DNA of 64,000 bases, from assembly GCA_958295905.1 (NCBI GenBank), contig OY282382.1, positions 1,054,001 to 1,118,000 of the forward strand. Reading direction: 5' to 3'. Position numbers and translations under genes: made by a program. This stretch comes from an uncultured Vicinamibacterales bacterium. Lineage in GTDB: Bacteria > Acidobacteriota > Vicinamibacteria > Vicinamibacterales > UBA8438. This document shows, piece after piece, positions 17,782 to 28,200 of the stretch. Below the pieces are notes generated by a model that was given only the letters and a program-made list of their open reading frames with translations, was not told the DNA's origin and did no database searches. Position 1 is the first letter of the stretch. Each line of letters begins with the position of its first letter.

Positions 17782-18689
17782 GACGGCATCATCAACGGGA
17801 ACGTGTGGTTCACGGCGGCCCTCGGGATGATGCACGCGATGGCGGTTCTGATCACTCCCGCACCGGTGATATCCCTCCAACCGAGCAACCAATGCCTGTC
17901 CCAGACGTCATCCAATCTCACCGCCACCTCGTCCTCGGGGACCCAGTACCTCGGTAGCGTCATCCGCCCCGGATCGGCATGGGCAACGTGGTCGAGCTCG
18001 GGAAGCTTTCCCTGGTTCGCCTGAGCCCTGCTCTGCCCTTCATAAGTGCCGAATCGGTGATCGAAATGGTGGATCATCTTGGCCTCGTACAGAGGCAACA
18101 TGACCTCTCCGTCCTTCTCGAACTGGTCGCCTTCCCGCCTCCACCCGACCGCCGCCAAGTCGGCCCGCGTGCGAAACAGGCCGGAGTCGTTGGCCATGTG
18201 AAACATGCTCTGGAATCTCACGCCCCATGGATTCCCGTCCGGGTCGCCTTCCCGCCAAAGCACGCCGGCCGGCGGTATATCGCCAAGTTGACGTCTGCGT
18301 CGCGGCGTGACCTGAAGGTGGGACAGGTGCGCGTGTTCGGGTTGAGCGCGGCGAAATCGGCGGGAGTCAGCGCGAAGTGCCGCCACCGGTCGTCGAGATC
18401 GACCGCGCGCCGCGCATAGAAGACGAGGTCGGCCTGATCGGATGCTCCGATCGTGAGAAGCAGAAACCGGTACGCGTGGTGGAGGCCCTTGAAAACCAGA
18501 TCCTCGTTTTCGAAATGCCAGACGCTGGCAAGGGCGCTACGGTCGAGAAGAGCTTGAAAATACTCCTTGGTGGTATCGTCGGTGACGATTCCGCCGGGCA
18601 CGATGAAGCCTGCACAACCGTGACGCGCCAGCACGCTCCAGTTGTGCTCGGCGAACAGCGCGTACGTGTTCACGTCGCCCTTTCCGCAG
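17782..18689 (-). pseudogene. Eco57I-like adenine methylase, 3' fragment (frameshifted, truncated)
   Basis: This continues the methylase gene beyond the IS4-family insertion. It reads GKGDVNTYALFAEHNWSVLA, the conserved block after the interrupted RYPLCG motif, then GFIVPGGIVTDDTTKEYFQA and FENEDLVFKGLHHAYRFLLL. Near 18255 the frame shifts: the first frame ends in PACFGGKATRTG, while the second gives AGVLWREGDPDGNPWGVRFQ-SMFHMAND. The sequence ends at NHTFPLMMPS near 17785. The usual C-terminal target-recognition tail is absent, replaced by the SLOG-operon ORF. Confidence 0.8.
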
Positions 18690-19979
18690 CACTAGTGTCC
18701 CACAATTTTGGCGATTCTAGGCCCACATCAGCGGCAGTTGGGGGCCGGGAGGGCTGGAAGGACCGGGTGGCGACGGCGTCGTGAAGAGCTCCTGGAGTAG
18801 GCGACGTTCGAACACGTTGAGCTGGAGCACCTGCAGCATCCGGTGAAGGCTCCAACTCACTCGCATGACGAACTTAAGATACGCCAACAGCAAGTACATG
18901 CACATCGCCACCCATAGCTGCGTCATGACCGCGTTCTTCGACCGGCCCACGAACCGCTTCACCTTCAGATGCTGCTTGATCCACTTGAAAAACAGCTCGA
19001 TCTGCCACCGGGATTTGTAGATGTCCGCAATCGTCTTGGCCACCCACGTCGTGTTGTTGGTCACGAACACGTACCGGTTCTTCGTCACCGGGTCCTTGTA
19101 GACCACCCGCCGCAGCGGCGCGGCATACGCCTTCCGGCCGCGAGCGCTCGTCAGCTCGATCGTCTCGTCGCTGATGACGCCGGTCCCGCGGCGGACGCCG
19201 TGCGTGTCCGTGACCCGATACCGCACGCCCCGCTTCAGGCGCGTCACGAAGGTCACGCCCTGCGCCTGCAACTGATGGAACCACTTGAAGTCCATATACG
19301 CCCGGTCCGCCACGACCACGCTGCCGGCCGGAAATATCCAGGTGCGGACGACCGTGACATCGGCGGTCTTGCCTTCGGTCACACTGACGAAGCTCGGTAG
19401 ATGGCCCGCCTCATCCAGACCGACGTGCAGCTTGATGGCCGCCTTCGTGCGTCGAAACGTCGCCCACGGGAAGACCGCCAGACACAAATCGATGGTGGAC
19501 GCATCGACGGCGTACAACTTGTTCTTGAATCGAAAGCCGTGCCTCGGCGCGTGCTCCCGGCAGCGGCCCAACAGGCGTTCGAACAGCGCTTCGTAGAGGG
19601 TGTACGGCTGTTCGGTATTGACCCGGGCCAACGACGAGCGGCTGACCGTCCCCACGCCGAGGTGATAGAGTTTGCGTCCTTGGGCGGCCAAGTTGCTCAC
19701 GATATCCCGCAAGCTCTGTCGGCCCGTCAACTGCGCCAAGCCAAGGGCCGCGAACTGCGCCCAGCGGCTCATGACACGCAACCCCTGACCGCGCTGGTGC
19801 CGGCGAGCTTCGGCCTCGAATTCATGTCTCGGAAGGAACTTGAGAAGCTGCGCGAAGACTGTGTTATGATGAGCCACGGCTTGGATCTCCTGTCTTTTGA
19901 ATGACTTATGCTACCAATCATTCTATCAGACATGGAAGGTTCAAGCCGCCTTCACCTGAAGGTGTGTGGGACAGAAGTG
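18690..19979 (-). mobile_element. IS4-family (DUF4372 type) insertion sequence, 1290 bp
   Basis: The ends are CACTAGTGTCCCACA at 18690 and, inverted, CACTTCTGTCCCACA at 19979, matching at 13 of 15 positions. A 9-bp direct repeat TTTCCGCAG flanks it at 18681-18689 and 19980-19988. It is inserted in the conserved RYPLCGKGDV block of the methylase gene. Removing the element and one 9-bp copy restores the codons for Tyr-Pro-Leu-Cys-Gly-Lys-Gly-Asp exactly. Confidence 0.92.
18717..19877 (-). CDS. IS4-family transposase (DUF4372-containing)
   Basis: This is a 386-residue DDE transposase. The N-terminal domain (VFAQLLKFLPRHEFEAEARR) is of the DUF4372 type found in a subset of IS4 elements. Catalytic blocks are LYAVDASTIDLCL (first Asp), VVVADRAYMDFKWF (second Asp) and YKSRWQIELFFKWIKQHLK, which contains the Y-x2-R-x3-E-x6-K signature of IS4 enzymes. 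The frame is intact from the ATG at 19877, about 100 bases inside the right end. Confidence 0.93.
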   Translation of the reverse strand: MAHHNTVFAQLLKFLPRHEFEAEARRHQRGQGLRVMSRWAQFAALGLAQLTGRQSLRDIVSNLAAQGRKLYHLGVGTVSRSSLARVNTEQPYTLYEALFERLLGRCREHAPRHGFRFKNKLYAVDASTIDLCLAVFPWATFRRTKAAIKLHVGLDEAGHLPSFVSVTEGKTADVTVVRTWIFPAGSVVVADRAYMDFKWFHQLQAQGVTFVTRLKRGVRYRVTDTHGVRRGTGVISDETIELTSARGRKAYAAPLRRVVYKDPVTKNRYVFVTNNTTWVAKTIADIYKSRWQIELFFKWIKQHLKVKRFVGRSKNAVMTQLWVAMCMYLLLAYLKFVMRVSWSLHRMLQVLQLNVFERRLLQELFTTPSPPGPSSPPGPQLPLMWA

Positions 19980-22495
19980 TTTCCGCAGAGGGGGTAGCGG
20001 CCGGATTGCCGCATGAAATGACTCTGTCCCTGCGCGATGCGCGTCGCGGCGGTCCACCCCCGCCAGAGAACCGGGTTCGTGGCTGGAAGCGCCGCGATGA
20101 GCTTCTTTCGCTCGGCGGCGTTCCGCGCGTTCGCGATGGAGGGGTCGCGTTTGGCGAAGAACTCCTGCTCCTGGAGCTTGACGCGCTCCCAGGGCGGGTT
20201 GCCGAGCACGACGTCGAAGCCGCCCCGCGCAAGGACGTGCGGAAACGCCAGCTCCCAATGGAATAGGCCGTAGTCTTCGACGATACGCCGCGTGGTCTCG
20301 ACCAGCGCCGAGGTCGGCGGGGCGTCCCCGTCGCGCAGCGCGCGCCACGCGGCCGTCGTGGGTGCCGCCTCGACGACCGGACCGGGTTGGTGCTTGGGCC
20401 AGAGGAAGGCGGCGCACCACACGTCGGCCACGAGCTTCTCGTGCTCGTAGGCCTTCGAGGCCAGGAGCGCGTCCCACTTTCGCTGCTTCTTGGCCAGGGC
20501 GGCCGCGTCCGTGTCCGGGGCCTGCTCCACCGTGCGCATGGCATCGCGCAGCGCGCCGGTCTCGTTGCGAGCCCCGAACCGAAGACGTCGATGACCGGCG
20601 ATCTCCTCTCTGTTCCGGCGCTTGAGCGACTTGGCGACCTTTCTGTCGTCTCCTTCGAGGACCGCCCACGCGGCGTCCGGCACCTGCTTGCCCATCAGCG
20701 CGCGGCTCGTGCCGATGAGCGAGTTGCCGCGGCGGATGTGGCTCTCCAGGAACGTGAGGGGCAGGCCCGGATCGATCGATTCCATCCACAGGCCCACCTT
20801 GCAGATCTCGACGGCCAGCGGGTTCATGTCGACGCCGTAGATGCACCGCCGGACGACGTCGCGGAGCGCGCGCTGGTAGTCGTCCGGCGCGGGCGTGCTC
20901 CCCGCCCGGATGCGCGCGACGTGATCGGCGAGACGGCGCGCCGCCGCGAGCAGGAAGTGCCCCGACCCGCAGGCCGGGTCGACGATCGCGAGGTCGAGCA
21001 GGGCATCGGCAGGATGCTCGGGATGCGCGTCTATCGTGCGCTTGACCACGGGATCGAGGGCGCTCGCGAGAAGGCGCTGCACCAGCTCGTCCGGCGTGTA
21101 GTAGCTGCCGGTCGTCTTCCGCGCATGGCCCCGGCTCTCATCGGCGCCCGCGAAGGAGAAGGACCGGCCGTCCCTGGTGATCTGCGGGACCCGCTCCAGC
21201 AGGCCCTCGTAGACGTAGCCGAGCTCATCGGGACCCATGTCGCGCCAGTTCACGCGCACGAGCCCCGAGGGCTCGCGAAGCCACGCCAGCCGGAAGAGTG
21301 CGCCGAGGAGGGCGCGGTTCTCCAGCTTTGCCGCGTCGAGGTCCGGGCACTCCTCCGGCGCGAACAGGCCGGCGAGGGCGGGCAGCCCGAGACGCGGTTC
21401 GCCGCCTGCAAGGCTGCGGAAGACGATCCTGACGGCTTCCCAGAGATCACCCTGGCGATCGTGGGCGCTCCCGCGGACGGCCCGATCGCGAAGGCGGCGG
21501 AGACCGTATCCGCCGGCATAGAGATCGCGGGCCGGGCCGGATGCGTTCTTCGGGTGCAGCAGGTTCCGTTCTTCGACCGTGAGCAGGAAGACGAGCCGGT
21601 AGACGAGCCGCAGGAGTTGCCCGAAGTAGCGCTCCTTCGTGAGATCCCCCGCGTGCAGCGCGGCGCGGAGCTGCTTGTTCGCGGCGTGGGAGAGGAACCC
21701 CTGGCCCAGGATCTCGAGCGCCTGCCGGAAGCCGGCGCTCAGCTTGTCGCGCGCCCGCGTTCCCTGCTGCCGGCCGGCCTCCCGCCACGTCTCCAGCGGG
21801 CAGGTCTCGGGCGGGTCGCCGGCGCGGCCGAAGCGCGACTCGTGGGCGAGGAGCCACAGCGCCGCGAAGTCGGGGTACAGCTCCTCCGTGAAGATCCGGC
21901 CGAGGTCGGCTTCGATCCACGCCGGCCGCGTGAGGCTCGCGTTGTCGCGCGCGATCCGCAGCGAGAGCCCGTCCGCCGCGAGGCCCCAGAGCGCCCCGCC
22001 GGGGGCGTTCAGGGTCTCCTGCAGGAGCCCGAACGCGCTCCGCCGCCGCCGGTCGTCTCCGAACTCGGGCAGGGGAGTGTCCAGGCCCGCTCCCAGCGGG
22101 GCTGTCACGACCGGAACTCGGTCGCCGAGAGCGAAGAACGGGACGGGATACACCCGCTCGCCGATCGTCTTCGGTTCCGCCCGCATCACGGACGCGAAGC
22201 AGAGTGCATCGCGTAGAAACGCCTCGACGAAGCGCTCGGCCAGCGCGCGCGCGTCGCCTCCGGAGGCGCGGCCTGTCTCCATCTCCTGAAAGCACGCCTG
22301 GGCGATACGCCAGCTCCGGGCGATCTCGTCACGGATGTGAAGGCCCTTCGGAATGCGGTAGTCGGTTGGCTCCTGCGTCGCGGCCTGGAGCTGAGCCACC
22401 TTTCCGAGCCACTCCGCTCCGAGAAGGCCGCCCTCGATTGAAAGGGCGTCGAAGGCGAGCTGAGCCTCGCCCACGCTGGATCGACGAGGCGCCAT
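19980..22495 (-). pseudogene. Eco57I-like adenine DNA methylase, 5' part (IS-disrupted)
   Basis: This is a SAM-dependent N6-adenine methyltransferase of the large PglX/Eco57I-like type used by BREX, DISARM and related systems to mark self DNA. The SAM-binding motif is DPACGSGHFLLAAARRLADH (residues about 504-523) and the catalytic motif is VVLGNPPWERVKLQE (about 760-775). The ATG at 22495 comes three bases after the stop of the upstream SNF2 gene, so it is the third gene of that operon. Sequence up to RQSGRYPLCG is intact, then the IS4-family element interrupts it. The uninterrupted, untruncated protein would exceed 1130 residues. Confidence 0.88.
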
Positions 22496-22497
22496 GG

Positions 22498-25281
22498 TCA
22501 GCCCACCGTTGGCAAGAGCACGTACACGCCGATCACGTCAGGACGAGGGAAAGCCTCGACAGAGGTGCTCCCGGCCGCCCGGCTGGCTTCCCGCACGTGC
22601 AGATGGTCGTCAAGCAGGACCTGCGCGCGAGCCGCCGCGAAAGCCTCGAGATCGGCCGCCCGTCCAGGGAGCCGGGCAAGAGCTCGTGCGACCTCGCGCT
22701 CCCGGACGTGCCGCGGGGGATCGCCGGCGGGGGGCAACGCCAGCAGCGACAGGGCTTCGGGCCCGGTGAGGGGGGCCGCGGTTTGGCCGGCAACCCAGGC
22801 CAACGCGGTCGCTTCCTCGACCATCAGTGTCGTTGACCGGCGCTGCCTGCGCGACAAGAGCCGGTGGCGCAGCCGAAGGAGCGCGACCGTCGTGCGGCCA
22901 TGCACTCCCTCGGAAATCCAGCAGCCGGCGCGCCCGAGGACCGAGGGGTCGCTGGCCGCGGCGTCCGTATCGTCGTTCAGGAGGGTCCGCCCGAGCAGTG
23001 TCTCCGCGAGCACCGCGACCAGCGGGTGACTGCGCTGGACGGGACGGCATCCGGGCGCCGCGGGATAGGCGAAATCGACGGCGACCGTGCCCGCGATGTC
23101 CTCCGTTTCCAGACGCTCGCGAACCTCGTCGGGCAGCGGCGCGGTGGCGACCTTGAATCCGCGCGCGAGCGGTTCCAGCCCGGAACCGAGCCGGGCGAGA
23201 GCGCGGCTCGCAAAGCGCTGCACGTCGTCACGGTCGCCGACCGCGGCGAGGCTCTTGCGCCATTCCGGCAGCACCTCGTCGGGCTTGATGCGCTGCTGGG
23301 CGAACACGGTCCGATTCCGTTTTGCCTTCGTCTTCGTACTCTCCCAGTGGCGCTCGAACAGCTCGAGCTGGCGGCCCTCGACGGCCCCGGCGCCGCCCCG
23401 GCGCCGCAGGAGCACCGCCTTGAGCAGCGCCTGCGTGAGCGAGTGGCCGTCGTCCGGCACCGGCACCGGCACGCCCAGCTCCTCCCGGATGCGGGCCGCC
23501 TTGCGCAGGATGACCTGGAGCACCGCGCCATCCACCGGGTTGTTGACGCCGTAGAGGAGCGTGGCGCGCACCGTCGGGCTCGGCTGACCGAAGCGATCGA
23601 CGCGGCCTTCCCGCTGCTCATGGCGCGTCGGGTTCCAGGAGAGGTCGTAGTGGACGACGGCGTCGAAGTGCTCCTGCAGGTTGACGCCCTCCGACAGGCA
23701 GTCGGTGGCGACCAGGACCCTGGCGTCTTCAGCCCCCATCCGCCTCACGTGCTCCTCGCGTTCCTCGGGGGGCATTTCGCCGGTCACGGCGCGGACGGCA
23801 ACGCCCGTCAGGTTGTCCTGGAGGTGGCGGGCCACGTAGTGGGCGGTCGCGATGAAGCGGCAGAAGACCACCACGTTGAAGCCGGCCTCCACGAGCTCTG
23901 CGACGTGCTCCGCGGCGGCCCTGAGTTTCGGATCGCCGCGCTGGCCCGCGAGTTTCTCCGCCTGCTCGATCAGCCGCGCCAGGGCCGGATCGTCGCCGCC
24001 GGCCGGGGGTTCGACGTCGTCCGCGACGAGTGCGTCGACGTCACCGTCGAAAATGCGATCGAGGAGGTCTTCGCGCGCCTCGGCCCCGAGATCCTCGCCG
24101 GTGCGGGTGCGCAGGGCCTGTACGGCCGCCACCGGGCTGGACGCGGTGCAGCGCAGGAGCGCCAGAGTGCCCCAGAAGTCGAGCCGCTGCCGCTGCTCGT
24201 CTCCGGAGCCCGTCTCCACGACCTCGGCGCAGTAGTCGAGGACGTCGTTGAAGAAGACGTCCCAGGCGCCGCTGAGCTTGTAGGTGAGCTCCTTCGTTTC
24301 GCGACGCGGAAAAATTTCGCCCTCCCGCCACTCGGCGATGTCGGGGCGCCGTCTCTGGACGAAGCGGTTCGCCAGTCGTTCGCGGAGGCGTTCGCGCTCC
24401 GGGCCCGTGACGTCCGCCAGACGCTGGAAGTCCGGGTCGAGCAGGCCGAGCAGCCGGTAGAAGGCCGCGTCATCGCCGCTGTGCGGCGTCGCGGTGAGCA
24501 GGACGAGGTGCCGCGGCGCGCTGCCGGCAAGACCCTGGAGCAGCTCGTGCCGTTGATGCCGGCCCTGCCCGGCCGCGGCGCACGTGTGCGCCTCATCGAC
24601 GATCACGAAGTCGGGGCACGCCTGGAGGAAGTGGTCCCGCCGCTCCCGGGTCTTGATGTAGTCGAGACTGACGACCGTATGCGGGTGCACGGAGAAGATG
24701 CTCACGCCCGGCGGAACGCCCCGTTCCAGGCGCCGCGCGCTGCGGGCGGTGACGGCCGCGGGTCGGATATGGAAACGAACCTCCATCTCGGTGACCCACT
24801 GGTCCACCAGATGCGGTGGACACAGGACGACGGTGCGATCGACGTCGCCGCGGTCGAGCAGTTCGCGGGCGATGAGCAGGGCTTCTATCGTCTTCCCGAC
24901 CCCGACGTCGTCCGCGATGAGGAGGCGCACCGGGTCGAGCTTGAGCGCCATGAGCAGCGGCACGAGCTGGTAGGCGCGCGGTTCGACCGAGATCTGTCCA
25001 AAGCTCCGAAAGGGTCCGGCGCCGCGCCGCAGCGAGAGCAGCAGCGCGTCGCGCAGCAGGAGGGCCGCGTCGTGCCCGCCGATCTGCTGCGCGTCCGGCA
25101 AGGGGAAGCGGGCCTCGCGGACCGGCTCGATCTCCAGCGGCAGGTGGATCAGCGTCCGATCCTCTTCCGATCCCGTGACCGGACGGACCCGGAGCGTCTC
25201 CGCCGAGCTGCCGCCGAGGACGACCCACTCCCGCCCGCGGGCGCTGACGAGGCTCCCGGGCGCGTAGACGAGGTCGTTCAC
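22498..25281 (-). CDS. SNF2-family helicase, middle gene of the DUF1998-helicase/methylase operon
   Basis: The protein has 927 residues. The N-terminus (LVYAPGSLVSARGREWVVLG) is a small barrel-like domain common to this defence-island helicase family. Walker A is in LLIADDVGVGKTIEALLIAR (about 120-140), the DEAH box in FVIVDEAHTCAAAG (about 225-238), and helicase C motifs in LVATDCLSEGVNLQ (about 517-530) and HEQREGRVDRFGQ. The GTG start at 25281 overlaps the TGA of the upstream helicase gene (GTGA), indicating coupling. It likely translocates on DNA as a partner of the methylase and the DUF1998 helicase. DISARM DrmD is the closest described analogue; this placement is inference. Confidence 0.88.
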   Translation of the reverse strand: MNDLVYAPGSLVSARGREWVVLGGSSAETLRVRPVTGSEEDRTLIHLPLEIEPVREARFPLPDAQQIGGHDAALLLRDALLLSLRRGAGPFRSFGQISVEPRAYQLVPLLMALKLDPVRLLIADDVGVGKTIEALLIARELLDRGDVDRTVVLCPPHLVDQWVTEMEVRFHIRPAAVTARSARRLERGVPPGVSIFSVHPHTVVSLDYIKTRERRDHFLQACPDFVIVDEAHTCAAAGQGRHQRHELLQGLAGSAPRHLVLLTATPHSGDDAAFYRLLGLLDPDFQRLADVTGPERERLRERLANRFVQRRRPDIAEWREGEIFPRRETKELTYKLSGAWDVFFNDVLDYCAEVVETGSGDEQRQRLDFWGTLALLRCTASSPVAAVQALRTRTGEDLGAEAREDLLDRIFDGDVDALVADDVEPPAGGDDPALARLIEQAEKLAGQRGDPKLRAAAEHVAELVEAGFNVVVFCRFIATAHYVARHLQDNLTGVAVRAVTGEMPPEEREEHVRRMGAEDARVLVATDCLSEGVNLQEHFDAVVHYDLSWNPTRHEQREGRVDRFGQPSPTVRATLLYGVNNPVDGAVLQVILRKAARIREELGVPVPVPDDGHSLTQALLKAVLLRRRGGAGAVEGRQLELFERHWESTKTKAKRNRTVFAQQRIKPDEVLPEWRKSLAAVGDRDDVQRFASRALARLGSGLEPLARGFKVATAPLPDEVRERLETEDIAGTVAVDFAYPAAPGCRPVQRSHPLVAVLAETLLGRTLLNDDTDAAASDPSVLGRAGCWISEGVHGRTTVALLRLRHRLLSRRQRRSTTLMVEEATALAWVAGQTAAPLTGPEALSLLALPPAGDPPRHVREREVARALARLPGRAADLEAFAAARAQVLLDDHLHVREASRAAGSTSVEAFPRPDVIGVYVLLPTVG

Positions 25282-28200
25282 GACGCATGCCCCAGGGCGG
25301 AAGCCAGCCGCGCGAAGGCCGCCCTCCAGCCCGCGGGATCCTCGAACCGAACGACCTCGAAGCCGAGGTCCTCCAGCGGCTGCAGGGCGGGACGGTCGGC
25401 CTCGTCGATCACCGCCGCAACGTAGTGCCTGCGCCAGACGCAGCGCACGGCGCGGTCGCCGGCGTTGAGCGGTTCCGGGTCGGGCGCCGGAACCCCACGC
25501 CGCGCTGCTTCGGCGCGCCAGCGGCTCTCTCGCGCGTCTTCGCCGTCGACGCTGCCGGGCGGGTGTGGCGGCTGGTCGTCGCGCGCCGCCGTGCGCGCGC
25601 GGGCCAGCCGCAGCAGCACCGTGCGGGCGTCCTCGTCGCGGCGGTCGAGAAGCTCGTGGTCGGGCTGGTTGTAGTACGACATCAGGCAGCGATAGCAAGC
25701 CGCGACGCAGGCCGTCCCCGGCTGATCCGAGAGGCCCGAGACGGAATCGGGCGGACGATCGCCGCCGACGGCGAGATGCATGATCTCCAGCGCCCTTCGT
25801 GCGACCAGGGCGAGGCTGGTCTCCTGGCTCACGAGCCGCGTAAGCACGCCGGCGCCGCCTTCCGTAGCCTCGTAGAGCAGGAAGCCGTTGCGGACCTCGC
25901 GCGTGGGCATCGGTTCGGCGAGCATCTCGCCTTCCTCGAGTTGGAACACCGCCTCGATGCCGCGCAGGATCGCATGCTGCACGGTGGCCAGGGTGACCTC
26001 CGAAAGGGGGTCGCCGACGGGCTGGAAGAGGAGCGCGTTCTTGCGGTCCTGCACGCTGGGGACGATCCACTGCCGGGGAGAGGCGGTGGGATCGAGCGCG
26101 CCGTCGTCCGCGTCTTCGCCGTCGTTCCTGGCCCAGTACCCGGATACCGGATCTATGCGGAAGCCGAGGACCTTCTTGTCGGCTCTCCGGCGCAGGCCCT
26201 TGTTGAGGCGCGTGATCGCCGCCCCGGGGCCGTACGCCATACGCACGATTTCGCCCTTGTCGTCGGAGGCCGAGGCAGGCCGTACGTCGATCTCCTGATC
26301 GCGGATCGCCCATTCGAACGTCGTCTGCAGGTCGAAGCCCTGGCGCTGGCGCTCTTCGTCGTTCGCGGTGATCTGCTCGGCCGGCAGCGTGGCGACGTTC
26401 TCGATCCGATACACGTTGCCCACGACGTCGGCGTTGCCGAGCGCAGCGCCGCACGCGTGGCACATCGAGAGATCATCGCGGAAGTGTCCGCCGCCGCAGT
26501 TCCCGCAGATTCGCACGGTCTTCGTCGGCAGTTGCGCATCGGGTGTGGCCGACTCGCGGTGACCGAGCGCGAGGAGCGCCCGCACGACCCGGTGGGCGCG
26601 CCCCTCGTGATAGACGAGGCTGCGGGGACCGAACTCGGCCAGCGCGAGGAAGCGCGGACGCTGAAGGTACGTCTGCCGCCCGCGACCATCCCGACTCGCC
26701 GGGATGTACGCGAGGAGGGGCAGCCTGGGGAAGTTGTACCCGGGCAGGAAGCCCTCCGTCGCGAGATAGCGGTACGTATAGAAGTCGCTGGAGAGCGCCT
26801 TCGTCCCGCGCTGGAGCAGGTTGACCTGGTCCAGCGCCTGCGCGTGCCGGGTCTGCGCCGCCCGCTTCTCCCGGTAAGGCGCGGAGTAGTCGTCCATGGT
26901 CCGCCGCGCCGCGTCGCGTTGCTCCTCGGCGGCGGCAAACAGGTCCCGCCAGCGATCGAACGCGGCGTCGAAGCGCTTTGCGGCGGTCGCGACGATAGCA
27001 TCCGCATAGGCTTCCCGGCCGGTGTACCAGGGCGCCGGATCGGGCGTGAGATCGTCTGCGACGAGGTCGAGGACGCGCCGAATCCTTGCGCCTGCGCCGC
27101 CAGCGACGCGCCTCTCCTCGAGCGCGGCCTTCAGGTCCGGCTGGAGCGGACGGCCGCCGTCGCCGAGGACCAGCAGCTCCGCGATACACGGGTCGAGCGC
27201 CTGGTCGACGCACGAGAGCCAGACCGCCTGGAGATGGCTGTCGATCAGGTCCCGGTTCGCGAGTTCCAGGATCGGCGCGCGGACCTCGCCGTGGACCATC
27301 GCCCTGGGGTCGCGGAAGAAGTACTGGTCGTGCGGGCTCTGGGAAGACGCGTACGTGATGACCATGGCCGCCTGTCCGCTGCGGCCCGCGCGTCCGCCGC
27401 GCTGGGCGTAGTTCGCCGGCGTAGGCGGTACGTTGCGCATGTGGACCGCGTTCAGCGCCGCGATGTCGACGCCGAGCTCCATCGTCGGAGAGCAAAAGAG
27501 GACCGGCAGGAATCGATTGGCCTCGCCGACCTCCCGCAGCCGCCTCTCGTTCGTTGCCAGCTCCCCGCGCTCGCGATCACCGAAGCGGAAACGCTTCTCC
27601 CGGATCTCTCGATGGTCGGGATCGACCTGCGCGGTGTGCTCGCGCGCCTCGAACCCGAATAGCGGGTGCATCGGGGCGCGGAGCATCTTCGCGAGGTTCT
27701 CGTAGAGGTCGCGGAAGAACCGGTTCCGCGTAGAGCTGCCGCCGTCCGGCGGCGCGCCGCCCAATTGGAACACCACGCACGCGTCATTGAGACGCCACCC
27801 GGGCTGGTCGAACGGCGTGCTCTCCTCCGACACGAGGCCGTGCGCCGCCGCCGCACGTAGCAGGTCGGCAACGAGCGGGTCGAAGTCGTTCGATTTCAGG
27901 TCGCGGATGGACGTGTCGCCGCCCCAGAGGCTCGTCGAGCGCAGCATTCGCCCGAGACCGCTTCGTGAGCCGCCGCGCGCGATCAGGCTCGTGTCGCGGA
28001 GGGTGCTTGCCCGCCGCGTGGGCGCGACGATCATCAGCCAGCGCGCACCTCTCGGCTTCTCGTCGCTGCCGAATCCCCAGGGCGGCCGGAGTCGGCTGTG
28101 CGACTTTGCGACCAACTGTTCGAGGACGGCGGCGTCGAGCACCTGGCTGCGAATCGCCATCCACTTCCGCATGTGGTCGAGCAGCCGCCGGTAGACGTCC

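Noticed and set aside
20387-25425. Long plus-strand frames opposite the methylase and helicase genes
   Set aside because: They mirror well-supported minus-strand genes with recognisable motifs and show no domain of their own.
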